From: an uncultured Polyangiaceae bacterium
GTDB taxonomy: Bacteria; Myxococcota_A; Polyangia; Polyangiales; Houyiibacteriaceae
DNA length: 5,347 bases
Direction of reading: 5' to 3'
Assembly: GCA_947259605.1 (NCBI GenBank)
Contig: CAMYMX010000287.1
Span: forward strand, 1 to 5,347
Made by a program: the position numbers and the translations under genes. Positions 1 through 5,347 of the stretch are shown here, piece by piece; positions within the stretch are counted from its first letter, which is position 1; every line of letters starts with the position of its first letter. The notes beneath the pieces are model-generated. The model was not told the DNA's origin. It made no database searches and saw only the letters and a list, made by a program, of their open reading frames with translations.

Positions 1-1173
1 GATCTTCGAGCATCCAAAGTCGAGGATGACGAGCGTGCCGTCGGGCTCGACGAGAAGGTTGCCTGGATGCGGGTCGGCTTGAAAGCGCCCGAGCTCCAGC
101 ATCTGGCGGGCGTATGCTTCGATCAGCTTGTTCACGAGGCGCGAGAGCTCGGCGTGGGCGCTTTCGTCGCCGGCGTCCCGTGCTTCGGCGAGTCGGTCGA
201 GGGTCGAGGTGATCTTCTCCCCGCTGATGAACTCCGTCACGAGCACGCGCCTGCTCTGATGAGCGCCCGCTGGCTTCGGCGCGCGGACTCCCTCCAAGGT
301 GGCAAGGTAGTCGCCGACCGCGGAGGTGTGTGCGCGCTCCGCGTCGTAGTCGACTTCGGCGCTGATGGTGCTGCGCACTTCTCGCACGATGGTTTCGTAG
401 TCCGCCGGCGGCAGCGAGGTCTTCATTGCATCCAAGAACGACGCCAAGATCTGCATGTCGAGCTGAATGACCGCGTCGATCGAAGGGCGCTGCAGCTTGA
501 CCGCGACGACGGTTTCGTCGTTCAGGACGGCGCGGTGGACTTGCCCAATGCTCGCCGATGCGATCGGTGTTCTTTCAAACTCCCGAAAAGCCTCGTCGAG
601 CGATACTCCCATCTCTTGCTCGAGGATCGCCACCATGCGTGCCTCGTCTTCGGCCGGGACGCTGTCTTGCAGGATGGAGAGCGCTTCGATCCAAACGCGC
701 GGCATCAAGTCCGGACGCGACGAGAGCAACTGACCCACCTTCAAGAAGCCCCCGCCGTGCGAAATGCAGACCTCGGTGAACCGCTGCGCGTTCTTCGTAT
801 GCAGCCGCTCGAGCATCACCGCGGCGCGTCGCCGGCTCACGAATGCCGCGCGAGTCAGATGCAGGCGGTAGCCGGTGGCGATCTTGGTCAGCACCCAACC
901 GATGCTGACGAGGCGCGCCGTTTGCTCCTGCCAGCTCTGCAAGGAGCGTTGCGCATCCCGAAACCCGCCCGCCCAATCCGCCCATTCCTCGCGACCCGCC
1001 TGACAGGCTTCGAGCGCTTCACGCCGCAGCCGCCAAACCGTCTCCTCGATGGCCCGAAGCACTGCATCGACCGCGGCCAGCCAGTGGCGCAAAGACGCGT
1101 TTGCGCCAGATCCTCGATTTTCCTCAGGTTTTACCTGAATTGCAGAGCTCTGTGATACATCCATGAGCCTCAT
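1..1173 (-). CDS. UbiB/AarF (ABC1) family atypical protein kinase, C-terminus cut off by the window edge
   Basis: ABC1 kinases are atypical protein-kinase-like ATPases; E. coli UbiB and eukaryotic COQ8 support ubiquinone synthesis, but many bacterial members have no known substrate. The 391 visible residues contain the family signatures in order: the KxGQ motif K145-V-G-Q148, followed by LLSSRPDLMP; the Ala-rich nucleotide loop ASASIGQVH (205-213), which replaces the usual P-loop; the VAVK lysine K226; ADPHPGN (366-372), with catalytic-loop D367 and N372; and LDFG (384-387), with metal-binding D385. The C-terminal 100 or more residues, where UbiB carries membrane helices, lie beyond the left edge. 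The N-terminus is long, helical and rich in Arg, Glu and Trp; KxGQ sits roughly 70 residues later than in E. coli UbiB as I recall it. The start is uncertain: ATG at 1173 and ATG at 1164 are both in frame, neither with a well-spaced ribosome site, and TTG 1092 or GTG 1062 are alternatives. The first 25 or so codons have weak GC-ending bias, unlike the rest. It lies 18 bases after the methyltransferase stop. The family call is sure; the ubiquinone role is not shown. Confidence 0.93.
   Translation of the reverse strand, partial: MRLMDVSQSSAIQVKPEENRGSGANASLRHWLAAVDAVLRAIEETVWRLRREALEACQAGREEWADWAGGFRDAQRSLQSWQEQTARLVSIGWVLTKIATGYRLHLTRAAFVSRRRAAVMLERLHTKNAQRFTEVCISHGGGFLKVGQLLSSRPDLMPRVWIEALSILQDSVPAEDEARMVAILEQEMGVSLDEAFREFERTPIASASIGQVHRAVLNDETVVAVKLQRPSIDAVIQLDMQILASFLDAMKTSLPPADYETIVREVRSTISAEVDYDAERAHTSAVGDYLATLEGVRAPKPAGAHQSRRVLVTEFISGEKITSTLDRLAEARDAGDESAHAELSRLVNKLIEAYARQMLELGRFQADPHPGNLLVEPDGTLVILDFGCSKI
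1085..1108. repeat. Perfect 9-base inverted repeat TGGCGCAAA / TTTGCGCCA
   Basis: Arms at 1085-1093 and 1100-1108 are exact reverse complements with a 6-base spacer (GACGCG on the plus strand). It falls around codons 22-30 of the kinase frame if the ATG at 1173 is the start, and covers the alternative TTG start at 1092. The transcript could form a strong GC-rich hairpin here. There is no following T-run on either strand, so it is not a typical terminator. Function unknown. Confidence 0.5.
1124..1138. repeat. Palindrome TCAGGT-TTT-ACCTGA near the 5' end of the kinase gene
   Basis: Exact 6-base arms (1124-1129 and 1133-1138) flank a 3-base spacer. It lies within the low-GC first codons of the kinase reading frame, between two larger inverted repeats. 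It has the size and shape of a repressor half-site pair, but I recognise no regulator family from the sequence, and it could be chance. Confidence 0.4.
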
Positions 1174-1181
1174 GTATCACA
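1151..1181. repeat. Perfect 10-base inverted repeat around the ATG codons of the kinase gene
   Basis: TGTGATACAT (1151-1160) and ATGTATCACA (1172-1181) are exact reverse complements separated by 11 bases. As DNA this looks like a dyad operator for a dimeric repressor. As RNA from the minus strand it would form a 10-base-pair stem whose 11-base loop reads GAGGCTCATGG, placing a Shine-Dalgarno-like GAGG and the ATG at 1164 in the loop, and the first two bases of the ATG at 1173 in the stem. There is no T-tract on either side, so a Rho-independent terminator is unlikely. The arms are directly visible; the regulatory role is inferred. Confidence 0.65.
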
Positions 1182-1187
1182 ATGTGA
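1177..1187. repeat. Small dyad TCACA-A-TGTGA upstream of the kinase gene
   Basis: TCACA (1177-1181) and TGTGA (1183-1187) are exact reverse complements around a single A. The left half reuses the outer arm of the larger dyad at 1151-1181, so TGTGA/TCACA half-sites occur three times between 1151 and 1187. It lies between the methyltransferase stop and the kinase ATG. Five-base arms can arise by chance; its value is only as part of the cluster. Confidence 0.35.
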
Positions 1188-1191
1188 CTCA

Positions 1192-2475
1192 TCAATCTAG
1201 ATCCGAGATCCGAACCAGCTTCGCGATGAGCTCCAGATGCGGCGTCTGCGGCAAGCTGTCGTAGGCGCGCAGGCTCTCGAGCCGGTAGCCCTCCGCTAGA
1301 GCCGCGATGTCCTTCGCGAGCCCCCCGGGTCCGCACGCCATCACATGAATGCGCGCCGGACGAAGCCGAAGCAGCTCGCTGGTCACCGCCGCGCCGAGTC
1401 CCTTTCGCGGTGGGTTCGCGATCACCCCATCGACCGCCCCGGTTTGGCGCACGAGGAACGCTTCTGCCGTTTCCGGATCGACGTCGAGACTCCGCGCCGC
1501 TTCCGGATGCGACTCACAGGGCACGACCTCACTTGCAATGGCCCGCAGCCGTCGCGTGGTCGCGCCCGCACCCGCGTAGAGGTCCAAGATGCGTCCGCCG
1601 CCGATGCCCTCGACGAGGTCGTCGTACATCTGCTCGGCGACCTTGGGATTGGGCTGCAGAAATCCAAGCGGACCGATTGCTGTCCCGTTCACGTCGAGCG
1701 CTTCGATGCCACGAAGCACCGTCGCTTCCGCGCCCCGCAACACGTTGCCGCCATCGCGGTAGAAGCTGACGGCAAGGCCGTGGCAAAGCGTGAGGCGAGG
1801 GCTCAGTCGAATCAGCTCATCCGCGTTCGCTTCGCTCGTCACCAGGGTGGCCAGCACTTGCGTTCCGTTGGTGCGCAGCCAGACGGCGCGAAGTCCGAGG
1901 CGCTTGCGTTCTTCGTCGTGCGCCGCGATGCCGAGTTTTTGGGCAGCTTCGGCGAGCTCATCGGCGGCCGCCGCGATGAGCGGATGGTCGACGAGGCAAC
2001 CCTTCATGTCGGCCGGGCGGTTCGTCCCTCGCATGAAGCTTCCGAGGCGCAGCTTCCCGGGCCCACCGAACGCAATACGCTTCGCACTCCAGCGATAGCC
2101 AAGCGATTCAGGCGCTGCCACGACCTCGCCGACCTCGAGCCCGTGTTGTGCGAGCAGCATCTCCCGGAGAAGGGTCCGCTGATCGGTTTCTTCGAGGGCC
2201 ATCAAGGCACAGCCGGTGCAGCGCCCGTCTTTGGTGTCCACGTGACGCAGACAGGGCAGGCCTCGTCGGCCTGAGCGACCGCGCTCCACCTCCAAGGTCG
2301 TCGCAAAGGTGGCGTGCTTCCCGACGTGCTCGATGCGCGCCACGACCCGTTCCCCGGGGAATGCACCAGCGATGCGCGTTCGGCCACAGGCGCCTTCCCC
2401 TGAAGGCAACAGCGATTCGACCTCGAGGGTGACCCGATCGCCCGCATTGGGGCGAGGCTCCGCTGTGCCTTTCAT
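1192..2475 (-). CDS. RlmC/RlmD/TrmA-class RNA (uracil-5-)methyltransferase with Fe-S cluster, probably acting on 23S rRNA
   Basis: This class transfers a methyl group from S-adenosylmethionine to C5 of uridine in RNA; RlmC and RlmD modify 23S rRNA. The 427 residues match the usual length (E. coli RlmD is about 433). In order there is an N-terminal TRAM-like beta domain (about 10-65) for RNA binding; an Fe-S cysteine set C75, C86, C89 and C160 (CxxC at 86-89, then DMKGC); FLQPNP (272-277); SAM motif I DLYAGAG (298-304); NPPRKG (354-359); the catalytic nucleophile C381 in MACGPGGLAKD; and the C-terminal HLE with general base E415. NPPRKG and the PQTPHLE ending resemble RlmC most, but RlmC lacks a TRAM domain, so the target uridine is undecided. 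The start ATG at 2475 was chosen because extension upstream is basic, carries no family motif and overlaps ygiQ. No clear ribosome site is visible. The kinase gene follows 18 bases downstream and may share the transcript. Confidence 0.91.
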   Translation of the reverse strand: MKGTAEPRPNAGDRVTLEVESLLPSGEGACGRTRIAGAFPGERVVARIEHVGKHATFATTLEVERGRSGRRGLPCLRHVDTKDGRCTGCALMALEETDQRTLLREMLLAQHGLEVGEVVAAPESLGYRWSAKRIAFGGPGKLRLGSFMRGTNRPADMKGCLVDHPLIAAAADELAEAAQKLGIAAHDEERKRLGLRAVWLRTNGTQVLATLVTSEANADELIRLSPRLTLCHGLAVSFYRDGGNVLRGAEATVLRGIEALDVNGTAIGPLGFLQPNPKVAEQMYDDLVEGIGGGRILDLYAGAGATTRRLRAIASEVVPCESHPEAARSLDVDPETAEAFLVRQTGAVDGVIANPPRKGLGAAVTSELLRLRPARIHVMACGPGGLAKDIAALAEGYRLESLRAYDSLPQTPHLELIAKLVRISDLD

Positions 2476-2519
2476 AGCCGTACGTTTGCGCGACGCATCG
2501 CGGATGGGCAAGGTGCGGC
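2476..2519. promoter_or_regulatory. 44-base divergent spacer between the methyltransferase gene and ygiQ
   Basis: The two genes are transcribed away from each other across only 44 bases, too little for two full non-overlapping promoters, so promoter elements probably overlap each other or reach into the coding regions. I cannot point to a convincing -35/-10 pair. It holds a small dyad CGCGA-CGCA-TCGCG (2489-2502), which may be chance in GC-rich DNA, and the ygiQ ribosome site. A promoter here is inferred from the gene arrangement alone. Confidence 0.35.
2510..2513 (+). promoter_or_regulatory. Ribosome binding site of ygiQ
   Basis: AAGG lies six bases before the ATG at 2520. This spacing decides the start: the next in-frame ATG is codon 30, inside the conserved LPTTRAEMDARGWDELD block, and would cut it. 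Confidence 0.6.
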
Positions 2520-4496
2520 ATGGCCCTCGTCCCCCTATCGCGAAAAGGCAGTCGGGGTTCGAGCCGGCCCGACGCGACCGCCTACCTGCCGACCACACGC
2601 GCGGAGATGGACGCCCGCGGCTGGGATGAGCTCGACGTGCTCATCGTCAACGGGGACGCCTACGTCGATCACCCGGCGTTTGGCGGAGCGCTCATCGGCC
2701 GTTTCCTCGAAGGCCGCGGCTACCGTGTCGGCATGATCGCCCAGCCCAAGTGGGACGACATCGCCGACGTGTCCCGCATGGGCGCGCCGCGTCTCTTCGT
2801 CGGCATCACCAGCGGCAACTTGGACAGCATGCTCAACAAGCTGACCGCCCAGAAAAAGGTCCGCTCCGACGATCAGTATTCCCCAGGCGGCCGCACCAAC
2901 ATGCGCCCGAATCGGGCAAGCATCGTCTACGGCAACCTTTGCCGGCAGGCGTTCTCGGGCGTGCCGATCATCCTCGGCGGCATCGAAGCTTCGCTCCGGC
3001 GCATCGCCCACTACGACTACTGGAGCGATTCGATTCGCCGCAGCGTCTTGCTCGATTCGAAAGCCGACATGCTGATCTTCGGCATGGGCGAACGCCCCGT
3101 CTGGGAAGTCGCAGACCGGCTCGCGGCCGGCGAAACCTTGCAAGACTTGCGCAGCGTACGCGGCACGGCCCACGTGCTCCGCAAAGGGCAGTGGGAGCAC
3201 ATCGAGCCGAGCCGTTTCATCCCCGACCGGAAACCCGTGTTCTTGCCCAGCTACGAAGAAATCAAATCGAGCAAAGAACGTTTCAGCGAAATGAGTGGAG
3301 CGTTTCAAAAAGAAACCAACCCGGGCAACGGACGTCCGCTCATCCAGCCGCACGGCCACGAAGCCGTCTACTTGAACCCTCCCGCAGAGCCACTCACGAC
3401 CGACATCATGGATGGCCTCTACGACCTGCCGTTCACACGCTACCCACATCCGTCTTACACAGAAGGCATCCCGGCTTACGAAACGGTCAAGCACAGCATT
3501 GTCACGATGCGCGGCTGTTTCGGCGGCTGCAGCTTCTGCTCGATCACCGAGCACGAGGGCAGGGTGATTCAGTCGCGCAGCGCAGAGAGCGTCCTGCGTG
3601 AAGTGCGCGCCCTTCGCCGCATGGACGGTTTCGCAGGCGTGATCAGCGACGTCGGCGGTCCGACGGCGAACATGTACCAGATGAAGTGCAAGGAAGAGCG
3701 CATCGAAAAGGCCTGCCGCCGCCTGAGCTGTGTGCATCCCGGCGTTTGCGAGAACCTCGTCACCGACCACGGCCCACTGGTTGAGCTCCTGAGCAAAGTT
3801 CGAAAAGAAGAGGGTGTCAAGAAGGCCTTCATCGCGTCCGGCGTCCGCTACGACTTGGCCGAACGAAGCCCCGAGTTCGTCGAAGTGCTCGCCGAGCACC
3901 ACACCGGCGGCCAGCTTTCCGTCGCTCCCGAACACGTCGACGAAGACGTCCTCGACAAGATGAAAAAGCCCGGCGCCGAAAGCTACGAACGCTTCGCCGA
4001 GATGTTCGAATGCGCCAGCCAAAAGAGCGGTAAGGATCAACACCTCGTCCCCTACTACATCAGCGGCCACCCAGGCTCGACCACCCAGTCCATGATCGAG
4101 CTCGCCCTGTACTTGAAAAAACGTGGTCTTCGCCCCCGCCAAGTCCAGGACTTCATCCCGACGCCAATGAGCATGGCCACCAGCATGTACGTGACCGGCC
4201 TCGATCCCTTCACCCAGGAACCGGTCTACGTCGCCAAGGGACTTCGTGAGAAGCGAATGCAAAAAGCGCTTCTGCAATACTGGGACGTCGAGCAGCACGA
4301 CCTCGCGCGCGAAGCCTTGATCAAGGCCAAACGTGGCGATCTCATTGGAAGCGCCGACCGGCACTTGGTCCCACCCGCCTCCGGCAAAGGCGCGCTCTCG
4401 ATTCACGAAAAACGGCGACGCCAAGGTCGACGCGATCAACCACATGGCCGAGTAGGGCGCCGCGCAGCGCCCACTGGCGGCCGCAAACGCAAGTAA
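2520..4496 (+). CDS. ygiQ: YgiQ family (UPF0313) radical SAM protein
   Basis: A radical S-adenosylmethionine enzyme whose reaction is, to my knowledge, not established. It matches E. coli YgiQ, as I recall that sequence, over its whole length: LPTTRAEMDARGWDELD then GDAYVDHPAFG near the N-terminus, ILGGIEASLRRIAHYDYWSD (151-170), IPAYE (317-321), and the cluster motif GCFGGCSFC with C333, C337 and C340 (CxxxCxxC), followed by SITEHEGRVIQSRS. After the barrel comes a second cysteine group C390, C399, C404 and C410, also conserved in E. coli, then IASGVRYDLA and APEHVDEDVLDKMKKPG. The 658 residues are shorter than E. coli's roughly 739, mainly because the linker between the N-terminal and radical SAM parts is short (about 216-240). 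No signal peptide or membrane segment is seen, so it should be cytosolic. The last 28 residues are Arg-rich; the frame may have shifted at the A5 run 4408-4412, in which case the protein would end at the TAG at 4453-4455. The adaptor gene follows 57 bases downstream. Confidence 0.96.
   Translation: MALVPLSRKGSRGSSRPDATAYLPTTRAEMDARGWDELDVLIVNGDAYVDHPAFGGALIGRFLEGRGYRVGMIAQPKWDDIADVSRMGAPRLFVGITSGNLDSMLNKLTAQKKVRSDDQYSPGGRTNMRPNRASIVYGNLCRQAFSGVPIILGGIEASLRRIAHYDYWSDSIRRSVLLDSKADMLIFGMGERPVWEVADRLAAGETLQDLRSVRGTAHVLRKGQWEHIEPSRFIPDRKPVFLPSYEEIKSSKERFSEMSGAFQKETNPGNGRPLIQPHGHEAVYLNPPAEPLTTDIMDGLYDLPFTRYPHPSYTEGIPAYETVKHSIVTMRGCFGGCSFCSITEHEGRVIQSRSAESVLREVRALRRMDGFAGVISDVGGPTANMYQMKCKEERIEKACRRLSCVHPGVCENLVTDHGPLVELLSKVRKEEGVKKAFIASGVRYDLAERSPEFVEVLAEHHTGGQLSVAPEHVDEDVLDKMKKPGAESYERFAEMFECASQKSGKDQHLVPYYISGHPGSTTQSMIELALYLKKRGLRPRQVQDFIPTPMSMATSMYVTGLDPFTQEPVYVAKGLREKRMQKALLQYWDVEQHDLAREALIKAKRGDLIGSADRHLVPPASGKGALSIHEKRRRQGRRDQPHGRVGRRAAPTGGRKRK
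4455..4472 (+). other. GC-rich hairpin at the 3' end of ygiQ
   Basis: GGGCGC (4455-4460) and GCGCCC (4467-4472) are exact reverse complements with a 6-base loop. In the main frame the hairpin lies inside the Arg-rich tail of YgiQ. If the gene really ends at the TAG at 4453-4455 in the other frame, it sits exactly at the end of the gene, where a transcript-end or stability hairpin would be expected. No T-tract follows, so it is not a standard Rho-independent terminator, and six GC pairs can occur by chance here. Confidence 0.3.
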
Positions 4497-4553
4497 CGTA
4501 CGTCGCCGATCCCAAGCGCAAGAGCAGCTGACAACAGACCTCGATTGCGATAG
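4497..4553. other. Spacer between ygiQ and the adaptor gene
   Basis: Fifty-seven bases separate the ygiQ TAA from the adaptor ATG, or 98 if ygiQ ends at 4455. It contains the palindrome ACGTACGT at its left edge (4496-4503) but no T-tract terminator, clear promoter boxes or Shine-Dalgarno sequence that I can support. Read-through from ygiQ is therefore possible, though the two products have no evident functional link. Confidence 0.4.
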
Positions 4554-5347
4554 ATGCAGCCCGTGACCGGCCGCAAGCGCCAGCTGTTTTGGATTGTGCC
4601 GCTTGCCGTTGTGGTCGTGGTCGGCGCTTGGTGGCTGTTTCGCGAGGCCGAGGGGCCGCGGGTTGAAGCGATCACGCCAGTCCGAGGCCCAATGGTGCAG
4701 ACCATCGTGACCTCCGGTCGTGTCGTCCAACGGCGGCAATCCAAGCTCGGCGCCATGGTCCCTGGAACCGTTGCGGAGCTACTGGTCGACGATGGAGATC
4801 GCGTCCAGGCCGACGCTTTGCTCGTCCGACTCGCAGACGACGATGCGCTTGCCAGTCTCGCCGAAGCCGAAGCGTCTGTCTCTGAATCGGAGGCACGGCT
4901 GGCGCGCGTCCAAGGCGTCGGCAGGCGAATGGCCGTCCAAGCGCTTCGACAAGCGAGCATCGAGGCCAAACAAGCCGAAACCGACTACCAGCGGCAGAAG
5001 AAGCTGTTCGGGACAGGAGCGGTCAGCGAGCTCAACCTGGAGCGCTCCCGCCGTGACCGTGATCAAACGCGCAGCCAGCGTATCTCGGCATCACTCGAAG
5101 TGGCGGCGGCCGCTCCCAAAGGAAGCGACGTAGCCGCATCGGCCGCAGCGCTCGCAAGGGCCGAAGCGCGTCTTACCGCTGCACAGGTCGCGGTCGAGCA
5201 CACGCGCATCCGTGCGCCCTCGTCCGGCGTCATCCTCAAGCGGCATGTCGAACGCGGTGAAGTCGTCCAGCCCGGAGAGGCGCTGGTGACCTTCGCGGGC
5301 GACGGCCCCTTGGAAGTGCGCATCCAGCCCGACGAGTCCAACCTCGC
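4554..5347 (+). CDS. Periplasmic adaptor (membrane fusion protein, HlyD/MacA/AcrA type) of an efflux or secretion pump, C-terminus cut off by the window edge
   Basis: Such adaptors link an inner-membrane ABC or RND transporter to a TolC-like outer-membrane channel. The visible 264 residues begin with a short basic N-terminus (RKR at 7-9) and one hydrophobic segment (about 11-28) with no lipobox, which predicts an uncleaved inner-membrane anchor with the rest in the periplasm. Then come the first half of a biotinyl-lipoyl domain (GAMVPGTVAELLVDDGDRV, 66-84), a coiled-coil hairpin rich in Ala, Glu, Gln and Arg (about 96-213), and the second lipoyl half (TRIRAPSSGVILKRHVERGE, 217-236), followed by the start of the beta-barrel domain. 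The hairpin turn KLFGTGAVS (150-158) fits the RLx6S TolC-contact motif with Lys for Arg. The start is firm: an in-frame TAG lies directly before the ATG at 4554, although no good ribosome site is visible. The transporter should follow downstream. The architecture and tip motif resemble MacA, suggesting but not proving an ABC partner. Confidence 0.93.
   Translation, partial: MQPVTGRKRQLFWIVPLAVVVVVGAWWLFREAEGPRVEAITPVRGPMVQTIVTSGRVVQRRQSKLGAMVPGTVAELLVDDGDRVQADALLVRLADDDALASLAEAEASVSESEARLARVQGVGRRMAVQALRQASIEAKQAETDYQRQKKLFGTGAVSELNLERSRRDRDQTRSQRISASLEVAAAAPKGSDVAASAAALARAEARLTAAQVAVEHTRIRAPSSGVILKRHVERGEVVQPGEALVTFAGDGPLEVRIQPDESNL

Noticed and set aside
1085..1108. Rho-independent terminator at the 9-base inverted repeat
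   Set aside because: No T-run follows the stem on either strand, and it lies at the beginning, not the end, of the minus-strand gene.
67..1155. Open plus-strand frame of 362 codons opposite the kinase gene
   Set aside because: The minus strand here carries all ABC1 kinase motifs in one frame. The plus frame has no recognisable domain and a random-looking Arg, His and Asp-rich composition.
1399..1416. Asn in place of the Asp of the DPAR/DPPR motif of RlmD and TrmA (NPPRKG here)
   Set aside because: RlmC proteins naturally carry NPPRRG at this place, so it is a subfamily feature and not a damaged active site.
1345..2274. Open plus-strand frame of 309 codons opposite the methyltransferase gene
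   Set aside because: The minus strand encodes a complete methyltransferase with its cysteines, SAM motif and catalytic residues. The plus frame is only its complement.
2476..2598. Extension of the methyltransferase to an upstream ATG at 2598
   Set aside because: The extra 41 residues are Arg-rich with no TRAM-related pattern and would overlap ygiQ by 79 bases on the other strand. The protein already has full family length from the ATG at 2475.
2535..4739. Open minus-strand reading frame of 734 codons opposite ygiQ and the start of the adaptor gene
   Set aside because: It is the complement of two strongly recognised genes, spans their intergenic gap without regard to it, and shows no family motif. 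Long antisense frames are expected where codons mostly end in G or C.
1..5347. A new multi-gene system such as defence, secondary metabolism or a mobile island
   Set aside because: All four genes belong to widespread chromosomal families with no shared pathway, and there are no mobile-element marks or abrupt changes in base composition. The neighbourhood looks ordinary.

Overview
The window looks like ordinary chromosomal DNA from a GC-rich Gram-negative bacterium. GC is high by eye, most codons end in G or C, and the last gene is a trans-periplasmic adaptor that presupposes an outer membrane. The gene styles would fit a myxobacterial or other 'deltaproteobacterial' lineage, but this is a guess because no marker gene settles it. 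I see no insertion sequence, integrase, tRNA, rRNA or CRISPR array.

Layout. Two genes run on the minus strand. A (uracil-5-)methyltransferase of the RlmC/RlmD/TrmA class (2475 to 1192) is followed, 18 bases beyond its stop codon, by a UbiB/AarF (ABC1) family atypical kinase that runs off the left edge (1173 to 1). Diverging from the methyltransferase across a 44-base gap is ygiQ, a large radical SAM protein of the UPF0313 family (2520 to 4496, plus strand). After a further 57 bases comes the start of a HlyD/MacA/AcrA-type membrane fusion protein (4554 to the right edge, plus strand), whose transporter partner should lie outside the window.

How they work together. All four are chromosomal housekeeping or transport functions: rRNA modification, a quinone- or lipid-linked kinase, an uncharacterised radical SAM enzyme, and efflux or secretion. 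I see no reason to call them one system. The methyltransferase and kinase may be co-transcribed, and ygiQ and the adaptor may be, but neither is proven.

Two places merit a second look. The 5' end of the kinase gene (about 1085 to 1187) carries a cluster of perfect inverted repeats; the largest has 10-base arms and frames both candidate ATG codons. At the 3' end of ygiQ, the reading frame with good codon bias appears to switch at an A5 run (4408-4412), so the Arg-rich tail read in the main frame may come from a frameshift.
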